Positions 1 to 10,345 of a stretch of 64,000 nt of DNA are shown here, in pieces. The position numbers and the translations under genes were made by a program. This DNA is from Marsupella aquatica. Its lineage: Eukaryota; Marchantiophyta. How positions within the stretch are numbered: the stretch's first letter is position 1; the number at the start of each line of letters is the position of its first letter. The notes below the pieces were generated by a model that saw only the letters and a list, made by a program, of their open reading frames with translations, made no database searches and was not told where the DNA came from. The stretch spans positions 20,274,001 to 20,338,000 of the forward strand of contig OZ316898.1 in NCBI GenBank assembly GCA_973895155.1, in the 5' to 3' direction.

Positions 1-72
1 CCTTGTTGAAAATTGATTTCACTTCATCAAAAACACATTCTTTGGATGAACATGGGGGCCCACGGATTAATT
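1..72 (+). repeat. Terminal fragment of dispersed repeat R (copy R1)
   Basis: The first 72 bases match the end of repeat R3 (28511-28582) closely and in the same orientation, and match the start of R2 (16155 onward) in reverse complement. All three share the block ending in CCACGGATTAATT or a one-base variant, after which similarity stops. Position 72 is therefore taken as the repeat's end. The rest of the copy lies outside the window. Confidence 0.75.
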
Positions 73-79
73 TCTTCCT

Positions 80-430
80 TGTGAAGTCTTGGTTTATGTT
101 CTAGCAACACTTCTTTCCAACAGAGTCTAAGTGTTCAGGGCAAACCTAGTACTTTGGTTAAGAGTCATGATTTATAGAGTCTTGGTTTATGTTGTGCCAA
201 ATACTTATTCTCTATGGAATGGTGGTTTATGTTTTGGCAACACTTCTTCTTTCCAAAAAGTTGATGGCACAAAGTCAATTGGGCCGGAGCGGCCGACAAA
301 AAGTTTTGGGTGCCAAAACATAAACCTAAAGTCGATGGTGCCAAGTTGATCGGGCCGGAGCACATGAGTTAAATCGTAGAGTATTGGTTTATGTTCTGCC
401 AAACTTGGGCCGGAGTGGGCGGTGTACGAC
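80..430. repeat. Degenerate tandem and inverted repeat block
   Basis: The motif GGTTTATGTT followed by a GCCAA/GGCAA block recurs near 91, 186, 227 and 384. A GATGG(C/T)-rich block ending in GGGCCGGAG recurs near 263, 334 and 408. The segment at 227-244 is repeated in reverse complement at about 309-326 (TGCCAAAACATAAACC), so the interval can form a hairpin. No coding potential or known element was recognised. Confidence 0.6.
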
Positions 431-1640
431 GCCCCGGGAATGTGAGGGAGCATTAACTTGACGTAGATTTAACTCAGAGTGCTTTTATGTCAACAAAAAG
501 CAGTTTTGTGAGGTTGTTATCATTGCATGTACTGTATTCAAATGGCATGAGTGCCCATTATTTTGACACATTCAAGCTTATTGTAATAATTTTAGAGATT
601 CACCCTACCCCCAATCCTTATTTTCCACTAGCAGACCAAATTTCAAGGACAGGGTCTAGAGATTTCACTTTACACTGTAGAACCTGAAAAGCGTTCCATC
701 ACAAGTACATATTATTATTAAATTTGCAAATAAAATTAGCCCTTAATTATGAACTTATGTATGTTCCTAATGAGATTATTAAGGGGGACCATACCTTAAT
801 GAGGTTTCCTGGCATGTGCAAGGTGACCATATACTATCCCTTTATATCTCATCAGAGTATCTACAAATGTTTACTGGTCCCTGCCAGGAAACCATTGCAG
901 GATGTTGACTGAATCCTATAGCTAAAATGCAAGAAGTCAGGTCCAGCCCATTCATTATGACTATCTTATTTCTAGTCACTGGGTTTTTTGGTTACTGGAT
1001 CTATATTTAAAATGCACCACAGAGATTTGACTTAACTAAACTAGTTGCTGGGTTTTCAAGACTGTATTCTAGAGTACTATGAAGCTCGTTTTAGTGTGAA
1101 GGAAAATAATCCTGTTAGACATGGGTCTGAGTTACATTTGACCATGACTACTAGTTACACTAAACTGAAAAAAGAGTTTGTCAATCTGGGTATATACTCA
1201 TTACACTACGCCAACCCAATAACCTTTGGAGACTCTCTAAAGTCACACCCCAAGTTTTGCTTTTGCCCTCATCTTTTCAGTTTCAGTGGTGTTTGTCCTC
1301 TTCATACCTCCTTTGCTTTTTCCTCTTGTACACGTACCTTTTTTGGCCCTGTTTTAAGTAACTGAGATTCACTACAGGGCCACTCTGTTTGGTTGAAGTA
1401 TATACATTGTCACTTATTTTAGCTTAGTTACCTAAACCCAGCTTGCTCCGCCCTCCTGGTTGAGAGGGGGGGGCAGCATGTTCTGAGGATGATTACAACC
1501 ATCCCATGAAGAAAACTGACTGCATGTCGATGGTTAAATCAGCGGTGAAAACAGGTGATTACAGTTAGTAATTAATTAAGCTACAAAGTAAGTGAAAGCA
1601 TATAGCTATTATTATACAAAACATGATATCAACGTAATAA
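431..1640. other. Intergenic, nothing recognised
   Basis: AT-rich DNA with scattered stops in every frame. The open stretches (for example 1045-1365) have no recognisable domain and no supporting splice context. A short G run sits near 1465. Confidence 0.5.
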
Positions 1641-2874
1641 ATCTCGCGTTTTAGCAACTTGGTCCTGTTGCCCCCCAAGTGCCCTGACCGGACACATTAC
1701 AACATGGCAAATCGCGAACCCGAAAGCCAGGGACTGGCTGATGCGCTGCGTTGCCTCCTGACTCCTGAGGCGACGGACGGCTACACTACTGCCGTCAGCA
1801 CTCAGCAGGGCATCATGACGGCGCAGTCAGTCAGCCCCGTACCTAAAAAGTCATCGAAAAGCCGCACCCGCGTGTACCGTTCCCCGCGTGTACCGTTCCC
1901 CGTTTCCCGGTCACCGTTCGTTCCGCCCTCCCTTCCCTTCGCTTCTCGAATCTCCTCGTCATTCGTCGTTCACTCCCTTTTCTCCCTTTTCTCCCTTTCG
2001 CGGAAGACTGGAGACTGGAGATCACATTCGGTGCGGGTCTCCTCTCCTCTGCTCTCCTCTCTTCTTCCTCTCGTCTCGCGAACAAGTCCAGTCTCTCGAA
2101 AGTCCCATCTATATATTTATTATGTTCATCGACGATCCCGTCGTCGTCGAGTCTAGTCGAGTCCAGTCGAGGTGAACCCAACATTCGCTTCCATGCATCA
2201 GCAGATGATTACACCTCACAACGTGGACAACGACAATCGGACGAGCGTAGCATACTATAGCATAGGATTTTGTCAACCTACTTCTACTGTTCACGGAATC
2301 GAGGCTCGGTCAGTTGGTCTTTCCTGCTCTGCTTCGCACGTCGCAGATCGTCGCAGCCACAAAACGGATAAGTGAACCTGTGTTTGTAGGTGACAGACAG
2401 ACGGGCATTGGTAGTAGAGTAGTCGTCGAGCCGCCCCTGCTCATTGTGGTGATGTGGTGCTGTCGCTTCATATTGGCCTGCCTGACGAGTGTCCCGGCAG
2501 CAGACTTCGAGTGACCAAAGCGGAGCTGCCGCCCTCTCCCTCTCTCTCGCTCTCTCTTCTCTCTCGCTCTCTGCTTCCCTCCAGCAGCAGCTAAGAAGGA
2601 AGGCGAGGCCGGGAACCAGGAAGCTACAGATTGATTGACGCGTTTTAACTTGGCTCAGGCCGAGCTGTCGGAAAGTCAAGTCTATGATCATGTCTGCCAC
2701 CTTGGTGCGTAGGGGAGTTTACAACGGAGTGAAATTAGTGAAGTCGTTTATATAAGGTGAGTTTTTGAGGTCAGTTGGTTGGGTTGTTGAAGGAAAGCTG
2801 CGCAGGGGCGGAGGGTGGAGACCGGGTGAGCTCCAAAGACGCATTCGGTGACCCGTAGATAGGAATTGGTTGCA
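1641..2874 (+). promoter_or_regulatory. GC-rich promoter and 5' leader region of the ATL gene
   Basis: Base composition changes at about 1640 from AT-rich to GC- and CpG-rich, up to the ATL start codon. The stretch contains a pyrimidine-rich CT run at about 2530-2585 and a small TCGAGTC tandem at about 2145-2172. CT-rich tracts just upstream of start codons are common in plant 5' leaders. An in-frame TAG at 2860 precedes the ATG. Open frames within this region (such as one starting with ATG at 1704) run into low-complexity Ser/Arg-rich sequence and look non-coding. A transcription start or leader intron cannot be placed from sequence alone. Confidence 0.5.
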
Positions 2875-4776
2875 ATGGGGGATCATTCGATGGGGATCAG
2901 GAGTATATCAGCGGACGTGATTGTGCATCATGTGTATCGCATTCTGGCCGATAGCAATGGGACCACCACTCCCAATTCAAACCCGATAATGAATTCGAAC
3001 ATCACGGCGAAATTCAACCCAAGCATGGCGATTATCATCATCGTGCTGATCAGTGCGTTTCTGTTTATGGGGTTCTTCTCCGTCTACGTGAGAAGATGCG
3101 CGCGAAACGGTGAGATCCCGAATAACGACCCTGCTCGACAAGCTCAACGGGACGCTGTAGCCGCTGCAGTTCGGCAAACGCAAGGTCTAGACAAGTCTGT
3201 GGTGGAGTCTCTGCCTCTGGTGGGATACTCCCTCGTGAAGGGGCTCAAGGGCGGTAAGGATCTCTCTGAATGTGCTGTGTGCCTCAGTGATTTTGAGGAC
3301 GATGAAAACGTCCGGTTGTTGCCCAAATGCGGTCATGTTTTCCACCCTGATTGCATCGACATGTGGTTCCATTCCCATTCGACTTGCCCTCTCTGCCGAT
3401 CGAGCTTGGTGCCTTCCGAAGGGAAGGCAATGGACGGAGAGGAGAGCCAATACTCAGACGAATCCCAGAACTGGATCACTTCAACAGGAGTTGGGCCGGA
3501 CGGAGAAGCCTTCACGATTCATGAAGGGCCTCCAGTTCCGCCCAACGGCTCCATTCTGGAGCTCCTGTCGCGTGAGGGCGCTGAGAGGATACTAGCAGAG
3601 AGCGTGAGGATTACTGGGGAGCGGGCAGAGCGGCTGGATGCAGGGCTGGCGCGCAGGGAAGGGGATGACGAAAATGTGGAACGAGCTGCCGGCATCCGGG
3701 CTCTGAATCGTGCTCTGTCAAAGAACTCTGCCTCGTTCAGAAATGTCGCAAGGGGGTTGGATGCCAGTGGCAGGATTGAAGCAGTCAACGGTAGCTCTGG
3801 TCGGTTCAATTCCGCATCAGTTTCTATTAGTATACCTGATCTAAATGAATCGGGATCGAAGTCGTTCAACTCCAGCCAGTCAATCAACATGGCACTCAGG
3901 CGATCCAGCTCTGTAGGCTCATCTGGCAGGTACATCAAGCAGCTCCTTGGATTTCAGGACTACAGTAACTACTCACCGGACGAGTTCGGGTTGGATCGGT
4001 CAAGGCTTCTGAACTCCAAGCAGGACTTGCCTGTTGTGAGTCCCACCGTGAGGCGAGAGAGGACTGCCAGCGAGCTACGAAACATTGTTATACCGACCTG
4101 GCAAGATATTGACTTGAACGCTCCAAGTGGTGCTAGTGGAGGAAGAGGAGAACGAGAAGCGCACGGCACAGCTCTGCCTTCTCCAACCTCGTCCACCAGC
4201 AGGCCTGGGGTCCTGCCATTTGAACGCTGGGCGAGCAGGAGCAGGAAGTTCTGGAGCGGAGAGTTGACGGGGACTAATTCTGATGCGAAAAGAGTGGAGA
4301 TGAGTGGAGAGGCCAGCGGGCCGGGCTTCATGGGGAGAAAGGAAACGGAGCCGATAATCGAGGAGAGGACAAAATCTGATCGATGGAGCTCCATTGGGCA
4401 GTCGTTCCGGAGAACGTTCAGCTTGAAGAGGTCACAGTCAAGTACTTTCGACGTGGAGAGTGCATCACAACCCGGGGGTTCCTCTGCCTCGAAACCCAAG
4501 AAGTTCACTCCCTGGGCGGGAGCAATGAAGATCAGGAGACAGTCATCGAACTCCGGGGATCTACCGTCTCCTCAATCAGCATCGTCGATGACCCTTCCTC
4601 CCTCTCATTCACCGAGTGATTTCCCTCTATCACTTCCAGTCGAGTCCCCTCGGTCTCTTCCTGCTGACCCAATGGTTTTTCCTCAATCTCCCCGAGTTGC
4701 AAACGAGCAACAACAACAAAATCAACATCAGCAACCACTAAAAGAAGATTCTAGTGAGAGCGAAACTCAGCCTTGA
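2875..4776 (+). CDS. ATL-type RING-H2 E3 ubiquitin ligase, membrane anchored
   Basis: A single-exon ORF of 633 aa. The start is the ATG at 2875, because an in-frame TAG lies 12 nt upstream and only a TTG lies between. One hydrophobic segment spans residues about 51-72. The ATL-family GLD motif (Gly-Leu-Asp, residues 104-106) follows. The RING-H2 finger has metal ligands Cys133, Cys136, Cys152, His154, His157, Cys160, Cys171 and Cys174, the canonical C3H2C3 spacing with 15 residues between the second and third ligands. The order membrane anchor, GLD, RING-H2 defines the plant ATL family, whose members recruit E2 enzymes and ubiquitinate targets at membranes. The roughly 455-residue C-terminal tail is Ser-rich and probably disordered, longer than in most ATLs (often 150-400 aa in total) but known in the ATL13/43/46-like group. 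Substrate and exact orthologue cannot be told. Most ATL genes are intronless, as here. Confidence 0.95.
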   Translation: MGDHSMGIRSISADVIVHHVYRILADSNGTTTPNSNPIMNSNITAKFNPSMAIIIIVLISAFLFMGFFSVYVRRCARNGEIPNNDPARQAQRDAVAAAVRQTQGLDKSVVESLPLVGYSLVKGLKGGKDLSECAVCLSDFEDDENVRLLPKCGHVFHPDCIDMWFHSHSTCPLCRSSLVPSEGKAMDGEESQYSDESQNWITSTGVGPDGEAFTIHEGPPVPPNGSILELLSREGAERILAESVRITGERAERLDAGLARREGDDENVERAAGIRALNRALSKNSASFRNVARGLDASGRIEAVNGSSGRFNSASVSISIPDLNESGSKSFNSSQSINMALRRSSSVGSSGRYIKQLLGFQDYSNYSPDEFGLDRSRLLNSKQDLPVVSPTVRRERTASELRNIVIPTWQDIDLNAPSGASGGRGEREAHGTALPSPTSSTSRPGVLPFERWASRSRKFWSGELTGTNSDAKRVEMSGEASGPGFMGRKETEPIIEERTKSDRWSSIGQSFRRTFSLKRSQSSTFDVESASQPGGSSASKPKKFTPWAGAMKIRRQSSNSGDLPSPQSASSMTLPPSHSPSDFPLSLPVESPRSLPADPMVFPQSPRVANEQQQQNQHQQPLKEDSSESETQP

Positions 4777-5902
4777 TTATCTCTGTTCATACATATCCCT
4801 CTCCGTATTGTACAGCTTTGCGAGCTAGCCTGTCCTGAAAGCCGAGAGGTCTCGGCTCCTCAAAATGTAGCTTTAGATATATTTGTTGTTCTAATCCGTA
4901 AAAATATCGTTGCAGATGCTTTCTGTAATGGTCAGTATTTATCAAGGGCCCCTATGGCCCGATTAGATTAGAGCAGAGAAGAGACATTGATCTTTCCACA
5001 TTCAACTTGATAGCGAGTATTGCGAGCTCTTTTCCTGTCATTTAAGAGCGGTCACGTCATTTTTTTAACGGAAATCAGCGAGCAGCGCGCTATGACGGAA
5101 AATCTTGATAAGCTCATATCAACAGCATGTTAGAAGCATGCAAATCCGTCTTTCACCGTCATGATCGGTTTTCAGGGTGATGGCATTAAAAACCGTATCG
5201 AATATGTACATTTTTAGACATTGGAATCGAATGTAGTTTAGGACAAGGAGAAAGACCTACGGAGCAGTGACTAGTAAATAGGAAAATTTCCCGTTGAGTT
5301 AATATTAATGCCCACCGATCACTCGTGATTCCGCAATCGTGAATTGTGGCAATACCTCATGTCGGAACTGCTGAATTCTATTTGGTTCAATTGAATGTGG
5401 TTGTCGCAAATATCACCTAATTCACTTTTAAATTGACATGTATGTCGAGAGTGTTGAGGGTTTATACCCACCTGTGCATCTAGTATTCAAGTCCGTGAGA
5501 ATTTGATTCTGGGTTCTCTCGATTACTATGTGCAGTGATCAAAAAAGGACACTTTACATGACCGTAATGTGGTCGCTGTGAACAAAAAATGCGGTCTTTG
5601 GTTCCAGAAAATTGCGTTAATAGATTGATCCTGTTCGAGCTGTGAAGTCTCGGTAAATCTCTGAAGTCCTGTATTCTTCAGAGACGGTCACCACTCCGTT
5701 CAACTCCCCCAGGCTGCGAATTGTACATTCTAATCTTAAACATTTGACTTGTACTTCCGAATATTTTGGTACCCATTCCCCAGGGTCACCATTAGCACAA
5801 GTCGAAAGGTTTGATGGTGTGATTAATGGCTCAACAAATTCTTTGGGAATTGGCTAGTCATTACAGTCGGGAAAGGAGTAATTGGTTTGCCGGCAAGTAG
5901 GG
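4777..5902. other. 3' flank of ATL and spacer, nothing recognised
   Basis: AT-rich sequence after the ATL stop. It presumably contains the 3' UTR and polyadenylation signals, but no single signal is decisive. No further gene or repeat was recognised. Confidence 0.5.
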
Positions 5903-6227
5903 ATGGCTTCATCTAAGCTGGGCGGAGTAACAGTCGCTTCTCTCGCAGCTGGAGTCTACAATTCGTTGCAAGATCTGATATTCGGTATTGCCCAGATTGA
6001 GCGAAAACGGTTGGAGTGTCCTTTCTACTGGTGGATGGTGATGCCACGAGTGATTCTCATTTTTCCTGCCTTCCTGTGGCGAGGGTTCTGCTGCTGCAGC
6101 TACGTACCTCTCAGCAGGGGACAATGTGCGACACCAAATGCTAGAGCTCACTCATATTAAAGAGAAACTGGAGGCATTGCACAAGCCAAGTCGTGCAGAT
6201 AGATGGTGCCAAGCGGCAAGCACCTAG
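5903..6227 (+). CDS. Candidate small two-exon gene, 69-aa protein of unknown function
   Basis: I infer exon 1 at 5903-5984 and exon 2 at 6100-6227, separated by a 115-nt GT-AG intron (donor GTATTG, acceptor CTGCTGCAG after a T-rich tract). Exon 1 ends with one spare base and exon 2 supplies two, so the frame is kept and ends at a TAG. The predicted protein begins MASSKLGGV, has a hydrophobic N-terminal half (residues about 6-30), and then a charged, probably helical segment with GDNVRHQMLEL and IKEKLEAL. Support comes from splice phase and amino-acid character; I do not recognise the family. The final 13 codons run into a tandem repeat (6215-6393), so the true C terminus could differ or the gene could be decayed. 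An unspliced frame from 5903 also stays open to 6160 but gives a Cys/Trp-rich tail that looks unnatural. Confidence 0.35.
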
Positions 6228-6393
6228 TCTCCCATGTAAGCGAAAGTTTTGTGCTCCTGTTGAGGAGAAACTTGTAGAAAGCCAGGACGGGTGGCGTGGG
6301 GCAAGCACCCAGTCTCCTATGTGAGCGCAGCTTTCGTGCTGCTGTTGACGAGAAACTTGAGGTAACGTAGAAGGCAGGACGGGTGGCGTGGTG
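6215..6393. repeat. Two-copy tandem duplication, about 85-94 bp unit
   Basis: Units 6215-6299 and 6300-6393 both start GGCAAGCACC(T/C)AGTCTCC and end with a GGACGGGTGGCGTGG block. The second has a short insertion. It overlaps the end of the candidate small gene. Confidence 0.85.
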
Positions 6394-6740
6394 TAGTGCC
6401 ACAATCGGCAGACACCTAAGATTCCCCAGCCGAGAAACACCTATTCTTCTGCTCATATTTCTCGGATTCGTTACCAAAAAGGAGGTCCAGAGCTGCGGCT
6501 ACTTCGGGAATGTTCTGTGCCAGCGAGCGAGCAGAGCCTTTTACAATGCGTTCATTGTCTTATCCGGAAAGGATAATTTACTAGAAAGGATGAAACAGAG
6601 TACTATGGAGTAAAAGCAAAAGAGCTCCCAAGCACGAAACCCAAAAGAGGACAGCCTTGAGTCGAAATTGTGCTGTCGTCCTGGACAAAGCAACAAACAA
6701 TCGGCACAGAGGCGGATCCATTTGTAGGTCAGATTATATA

Positions 6741-6797
6741 GTTGCTTGTGGGTGGGTCAAATCTCACAGTTTGCTTGTGGGTGGGTCAAATCACACA
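6741..6797. repeat. Short tandem duplication, 28-29 bp unit
   Basis: GCTTGTGGGTGGGTCAAATC is repeated at 6744 and 6773 with near identity, as two adjacent units 6741-6768 and 6769-6797. Confidence 0.85.
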
Positions 6798-6938
6798 GCT
6801 GAACAAATTGCCAGAGCCGCACCATGCATGCAGAGGTGTAGTAAAAGCTAATTTCGAAATGAGCAGGCAATGTATGGTTTCTCAGTGAGGCAATGTTCGA
6901 AGCTGAGAGCGAGCTGAGCAACTGTGCATGATTCAATA

Positions 6939-7084
6939 CACAAATGTGATACTCTCCTTCGATTCCTTGCAGAATAATCATCGTCTATTTATCTCCACTT
7001 GTCCAGTGCGTGACCTCAAGACACAAATGTGATATCTCCTTCGCTTCCTCGCAGAATAGTCATCTTCTATTCATCTCGACTTGG
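6939..7084. repeat. Direct duplication, about 64 bp, separated by 17 bp
   Basis: The segments 6939-7002 and 7020-7084 both begin ACACAAATGTGATA, contain a GCAGAATA(A/G)TCATC core and end with a CTC(C/G)ACTTG block. No coding function is apparent. Confidence 0.8.
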
Positions 7085-9999
7085 GCTTTGTCGTCCCGGA
7101 AGACCTACTTTAAGGCTGTAGGTTCTGTGCACTCCACGTGAGCAGATAAGAATGCCTTTGAAACGCCCACTGACGTTGGAATGTACAATGATTTCCACTT
7201 GTCATGGGCCAAAGCGAAAATCCAGTTTTTCACAAGCCCAGGTTAATAATGACCACTAACTACTGTACCGACGCCCACTACTATAACAACGCCCAACGTA
7301 CATTATTTAGATAGCTCTAAAGGCTAGTGGTCTTACACTTACCTGGTTACGTGTTGTTTGAACGCAAAGAGAGGTGAGTACCAAAAGGATTTCTTTTGTT
7401 TTTTTTTATTCATTGTGGTCCTCTGTGGCATCAACTTAATAACAAATTTTAACTATCCCAAAACGCCAGGGTAGATTTCAATTCTCTAGATTATTGAAGT
7501 TGATGGTCGTCAATGTGGGCAAGCCACACATACTGTACCCATAACAACATCAACTATTCAATGCTATTTCTAAATATTTGGTCAGTAAAAAGTCATGATG
7601 ACGAACAGTATTTTTTCTGTAATGAAGCATGCTTAGTTGGATTGCCCACAGCATGCAACACGTCTTTTGAATGCCCGGGGAGTTTTGCTCACAGATTGTT
7701 CACCAGGTTAAAATAGTGTCTGACATCAAATTGGAATGAATGAAGAAGAAACTTTACTTTTGGTTTGAACGAGGGACACACAGCTCGAGCGAAGATGGGC
7801 TTCGGTTGGGAAAACACTCATTTATGTCAAAGAAAAACTCACATCCAGTGACTACGAGAGCCAAAACCTTGCAAGGGCTAGATCAGGACCCAGCAAAAGA
7901 AAGGGCAGCTTACGTCTAAGCAAAATTCACTGAACACAGACTCCCCACACTGGTGCACCTAAGCATCAAAGCAGTCAGTGGATTGAAGGAGCCAGTGGAT
8001 TAAAGCAGTCAGTGGAAAATCAAGGTTCTCTGAGCTCTCCCTTGCCGACAGCCTCTTGGTAGAGCTTTGGGATGCCTCATTTGAGGTTTCAACCTCAGAA
8101 CACGCCTCTAGGTCAGGACATTAATCTCCACCAGTTCAGTGGCTTAAGTGCATGTCTAAGCTCCGTCAGAAGAATCTGACACCTTTGCAAAACGGGCACA
8201 CTAAGAAAGCCGAGAGAAGAAGCTAGCTTTGACAGCCACAATGCAAAGCAATGCATGAACTGAACTCACATCTCCACAATTCTTCATCAAGTTTGATCAG
8301 CCCTAAGTGTAGAGTAGGCTGCCTTAGAGGCTTCAAAAATGCGCGTGCTGCCATACAGGCTTTAAGAACGAGAGTGCTGCCATAGAGGCTTCGAGAACGA
8401 GAGACCGTATATATATGCTGGGTGTGGCGATTTGTTCCTGATGATCTTTGTTACATTGCAGAAGCAACTGCGCAGAGCTGTCTTTGCTCAATCATCTACA
8501 TTTGCTGTTTGCGTTTCGTGTTTTGTTTTCTAGAGAATTTATTTGAAATTTCTCAGTGCAAACCGTGCAATGTTCACATCAGAAGCTTGGAGCTTGCCTG
8601 GAATGATTTCGTGCTGCTTCAATTCAGAAGCTGCTGTTGCTCGGTACTATCTATGTCTTTGCTCAACTTGAAATTTCGAGATGCAAAGCTCAACCTCAGT
8701 TTTGGTGAGTTAACAGGTCTCACAAGAGTTTTTACGGCTACTTTTTTCTGGGCCTAACTCACCTCACTTTTCGTATTTCACCCTCTACATTTACGTATAA
8801 CTCTAATTTCTTCATCATCTTGAGTAGGCTTAATTTATTCCACCCCTATCCATCTGACATCAGAAGCGCACTCACAGCGCATGAACAACAACTTCCGTGC
8901 TGCATTCGAGTGCAGCACACATCCAACGTAGTAGCTGCTAGCTGTCGTCAGCAGCAACAATCAGTCAAGCCAAGGCCACATCAAGTCTGCTATGTCAGTG
9001 ACACCACATCACGGGCGATCCAACAAAGATCAGGAAAAGGTCTCACACAATCTCCATTTGAAAGCTCAAGCTTCGTCGCCACAGTGAGTTCAAACATCAA
9101 AATTAGAAACAGAAGCAGGCAGGAAGGGGATGACCCAAACAGAAACCGAACTCAACTTGAATAATGGCAAAGAGACACCAGGATGCAGCTGATGAAGTAG
9201 CCAAGGTCGTACGGGCAAATCTTTTGATTGAACACCACTAATTTCATTCGTGATTGCCCCCAGGAAGGCCTCTGACCTCACAGCAACTAATTGTCGAGAA
9301 TGCAATCAAAACTGAAGCGAGGGAGGGGGACGATCAAAGGCGTTTTTACCGAATCTTCTCTGCCTCCCCTGCTCCCTCCCGTTCTGGAAATTCTCTGTAT
9401 TCTCAGCAATCCTCCCAGAATTGGCTATACTCCCTCCGACAAAACCTTATTGATCCATCGTAAACAGTTGACGATAATTCTCCTTCTGCGGTTCTTCATT
9501 CCATCATTACCTACACCTCTTCCAGCAGAACTTGAGCAGACGTACCAGAATTACAAAGTCCATCTTTTGCCATCTTTGGGTTTGTCCCATTCAATTGAAG
9601 ACACTAACTTCTCGATAGTCATCGAACTGAATGATTGGATCGATCCCGCGGCCTGCAGCAGCAGATTACCAGCAGAATCGAGGGTAACAGAACCATGCAT
9701 TCAGTCATCTTTCCAAAGTTTTTTAGTAACGCAAAAGGGTCAATTTACTAAGAAGGGCTAATCAGTAGGGCCCAAGAGTAAATCCTTAGGGCCCAAGAGT
9801 CTCAAAAAAGAGCTAAAGGGCTAGAATTGAAAAGCCTAGCTGGTAGAGCTGCAAAATAAACTGCAGAGGAGGGTCACAAAGAGGAATTTGTCTAGAATTT
9901 GATCACCTTGGCCCAACAAAGGAGGGAATGCAACTGACACCCCCATCAACAGAAGCTAGACAGTGAATGTACATTGAGCACTGGACCACTCATAGACAA
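7085..9999. other. Intergenic, no gene recognised; small tandem repeats
   Basis: No frame shows a recognisable domain. A small tandem repeat with GCTGCCATA(C/G)AGGCTT lies at about 8330-8405, directly before a TATATATATGCTG segment that could be an old promoter or LTR fragment. The motif GGGCCCAAGAGT occurs twice near 9768-9800 and resembles the outer edge of the copia LTR at 29280, suggesting LTR debris. Confidence 0.4.
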
Positions 10000-10345
10000 C
10001 ATGCACATGAGATCCAGCAAACAAGTAATCAACAAAAGAGATATAATGTGGTTCATTTCTCCAGAGATTACATGAACAGTAGCACACAAGATAGTCTTGC
10101 CTATATCACTCTAGGCATGTTGGCCACACCAAGTTCATCTCAATAGCACAAGTTCCTATCTCTTAGCCTGTCTCTTAGATAACTCAGTATGTAACAATGA
10201 GCCTAGGTTCCATTCATGAGCTAACTCTTGCCTGTTCATTTACCAAGCAACATATCTAACCTTGATTAAGTACCTTACTATGGTTAGATGAGGGTTAGAC
10301 TAACTATAGTTGTAAACATACTAACTCTATACCTAAAAGCCTAAA
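10000..10345 (-). mobile_element. Diverged solo LTR-like copy of the C-type (copia) LTR family
   Basis: This segment shares, in the same order, several blocks with the LTRs at 28978-29297 and 31051-31381: ATGTGGTTCA-like, CTCTAGGC with GGCCACACCAAG, GTAACAATGAGCCT followed by GTTCC, and a terminal region rich in CTAACT/GGTTAG. There is no associated internal domain, so it looks like a degenerate solo LTR. Edges are approximate. The strand is given by analogy with the copia element, whose pol reads on the minus strand. Confidence 0.55.

Noticed and set aside
1704-2156. ATG-initiated open frame upstream of ATL
   Set aside because: After a short normal-looking start it becomes Ser/Arg/Phe-rich low complexity over CT-rich DNA. 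It is more likely promoter or leader sequence.
2866-2874. TTG start three codons upstream for the ATL protein
   Set aside because: The ATG at 2875 has a good context and an in-frame TAG lies at 2860; no reason to use TTG.
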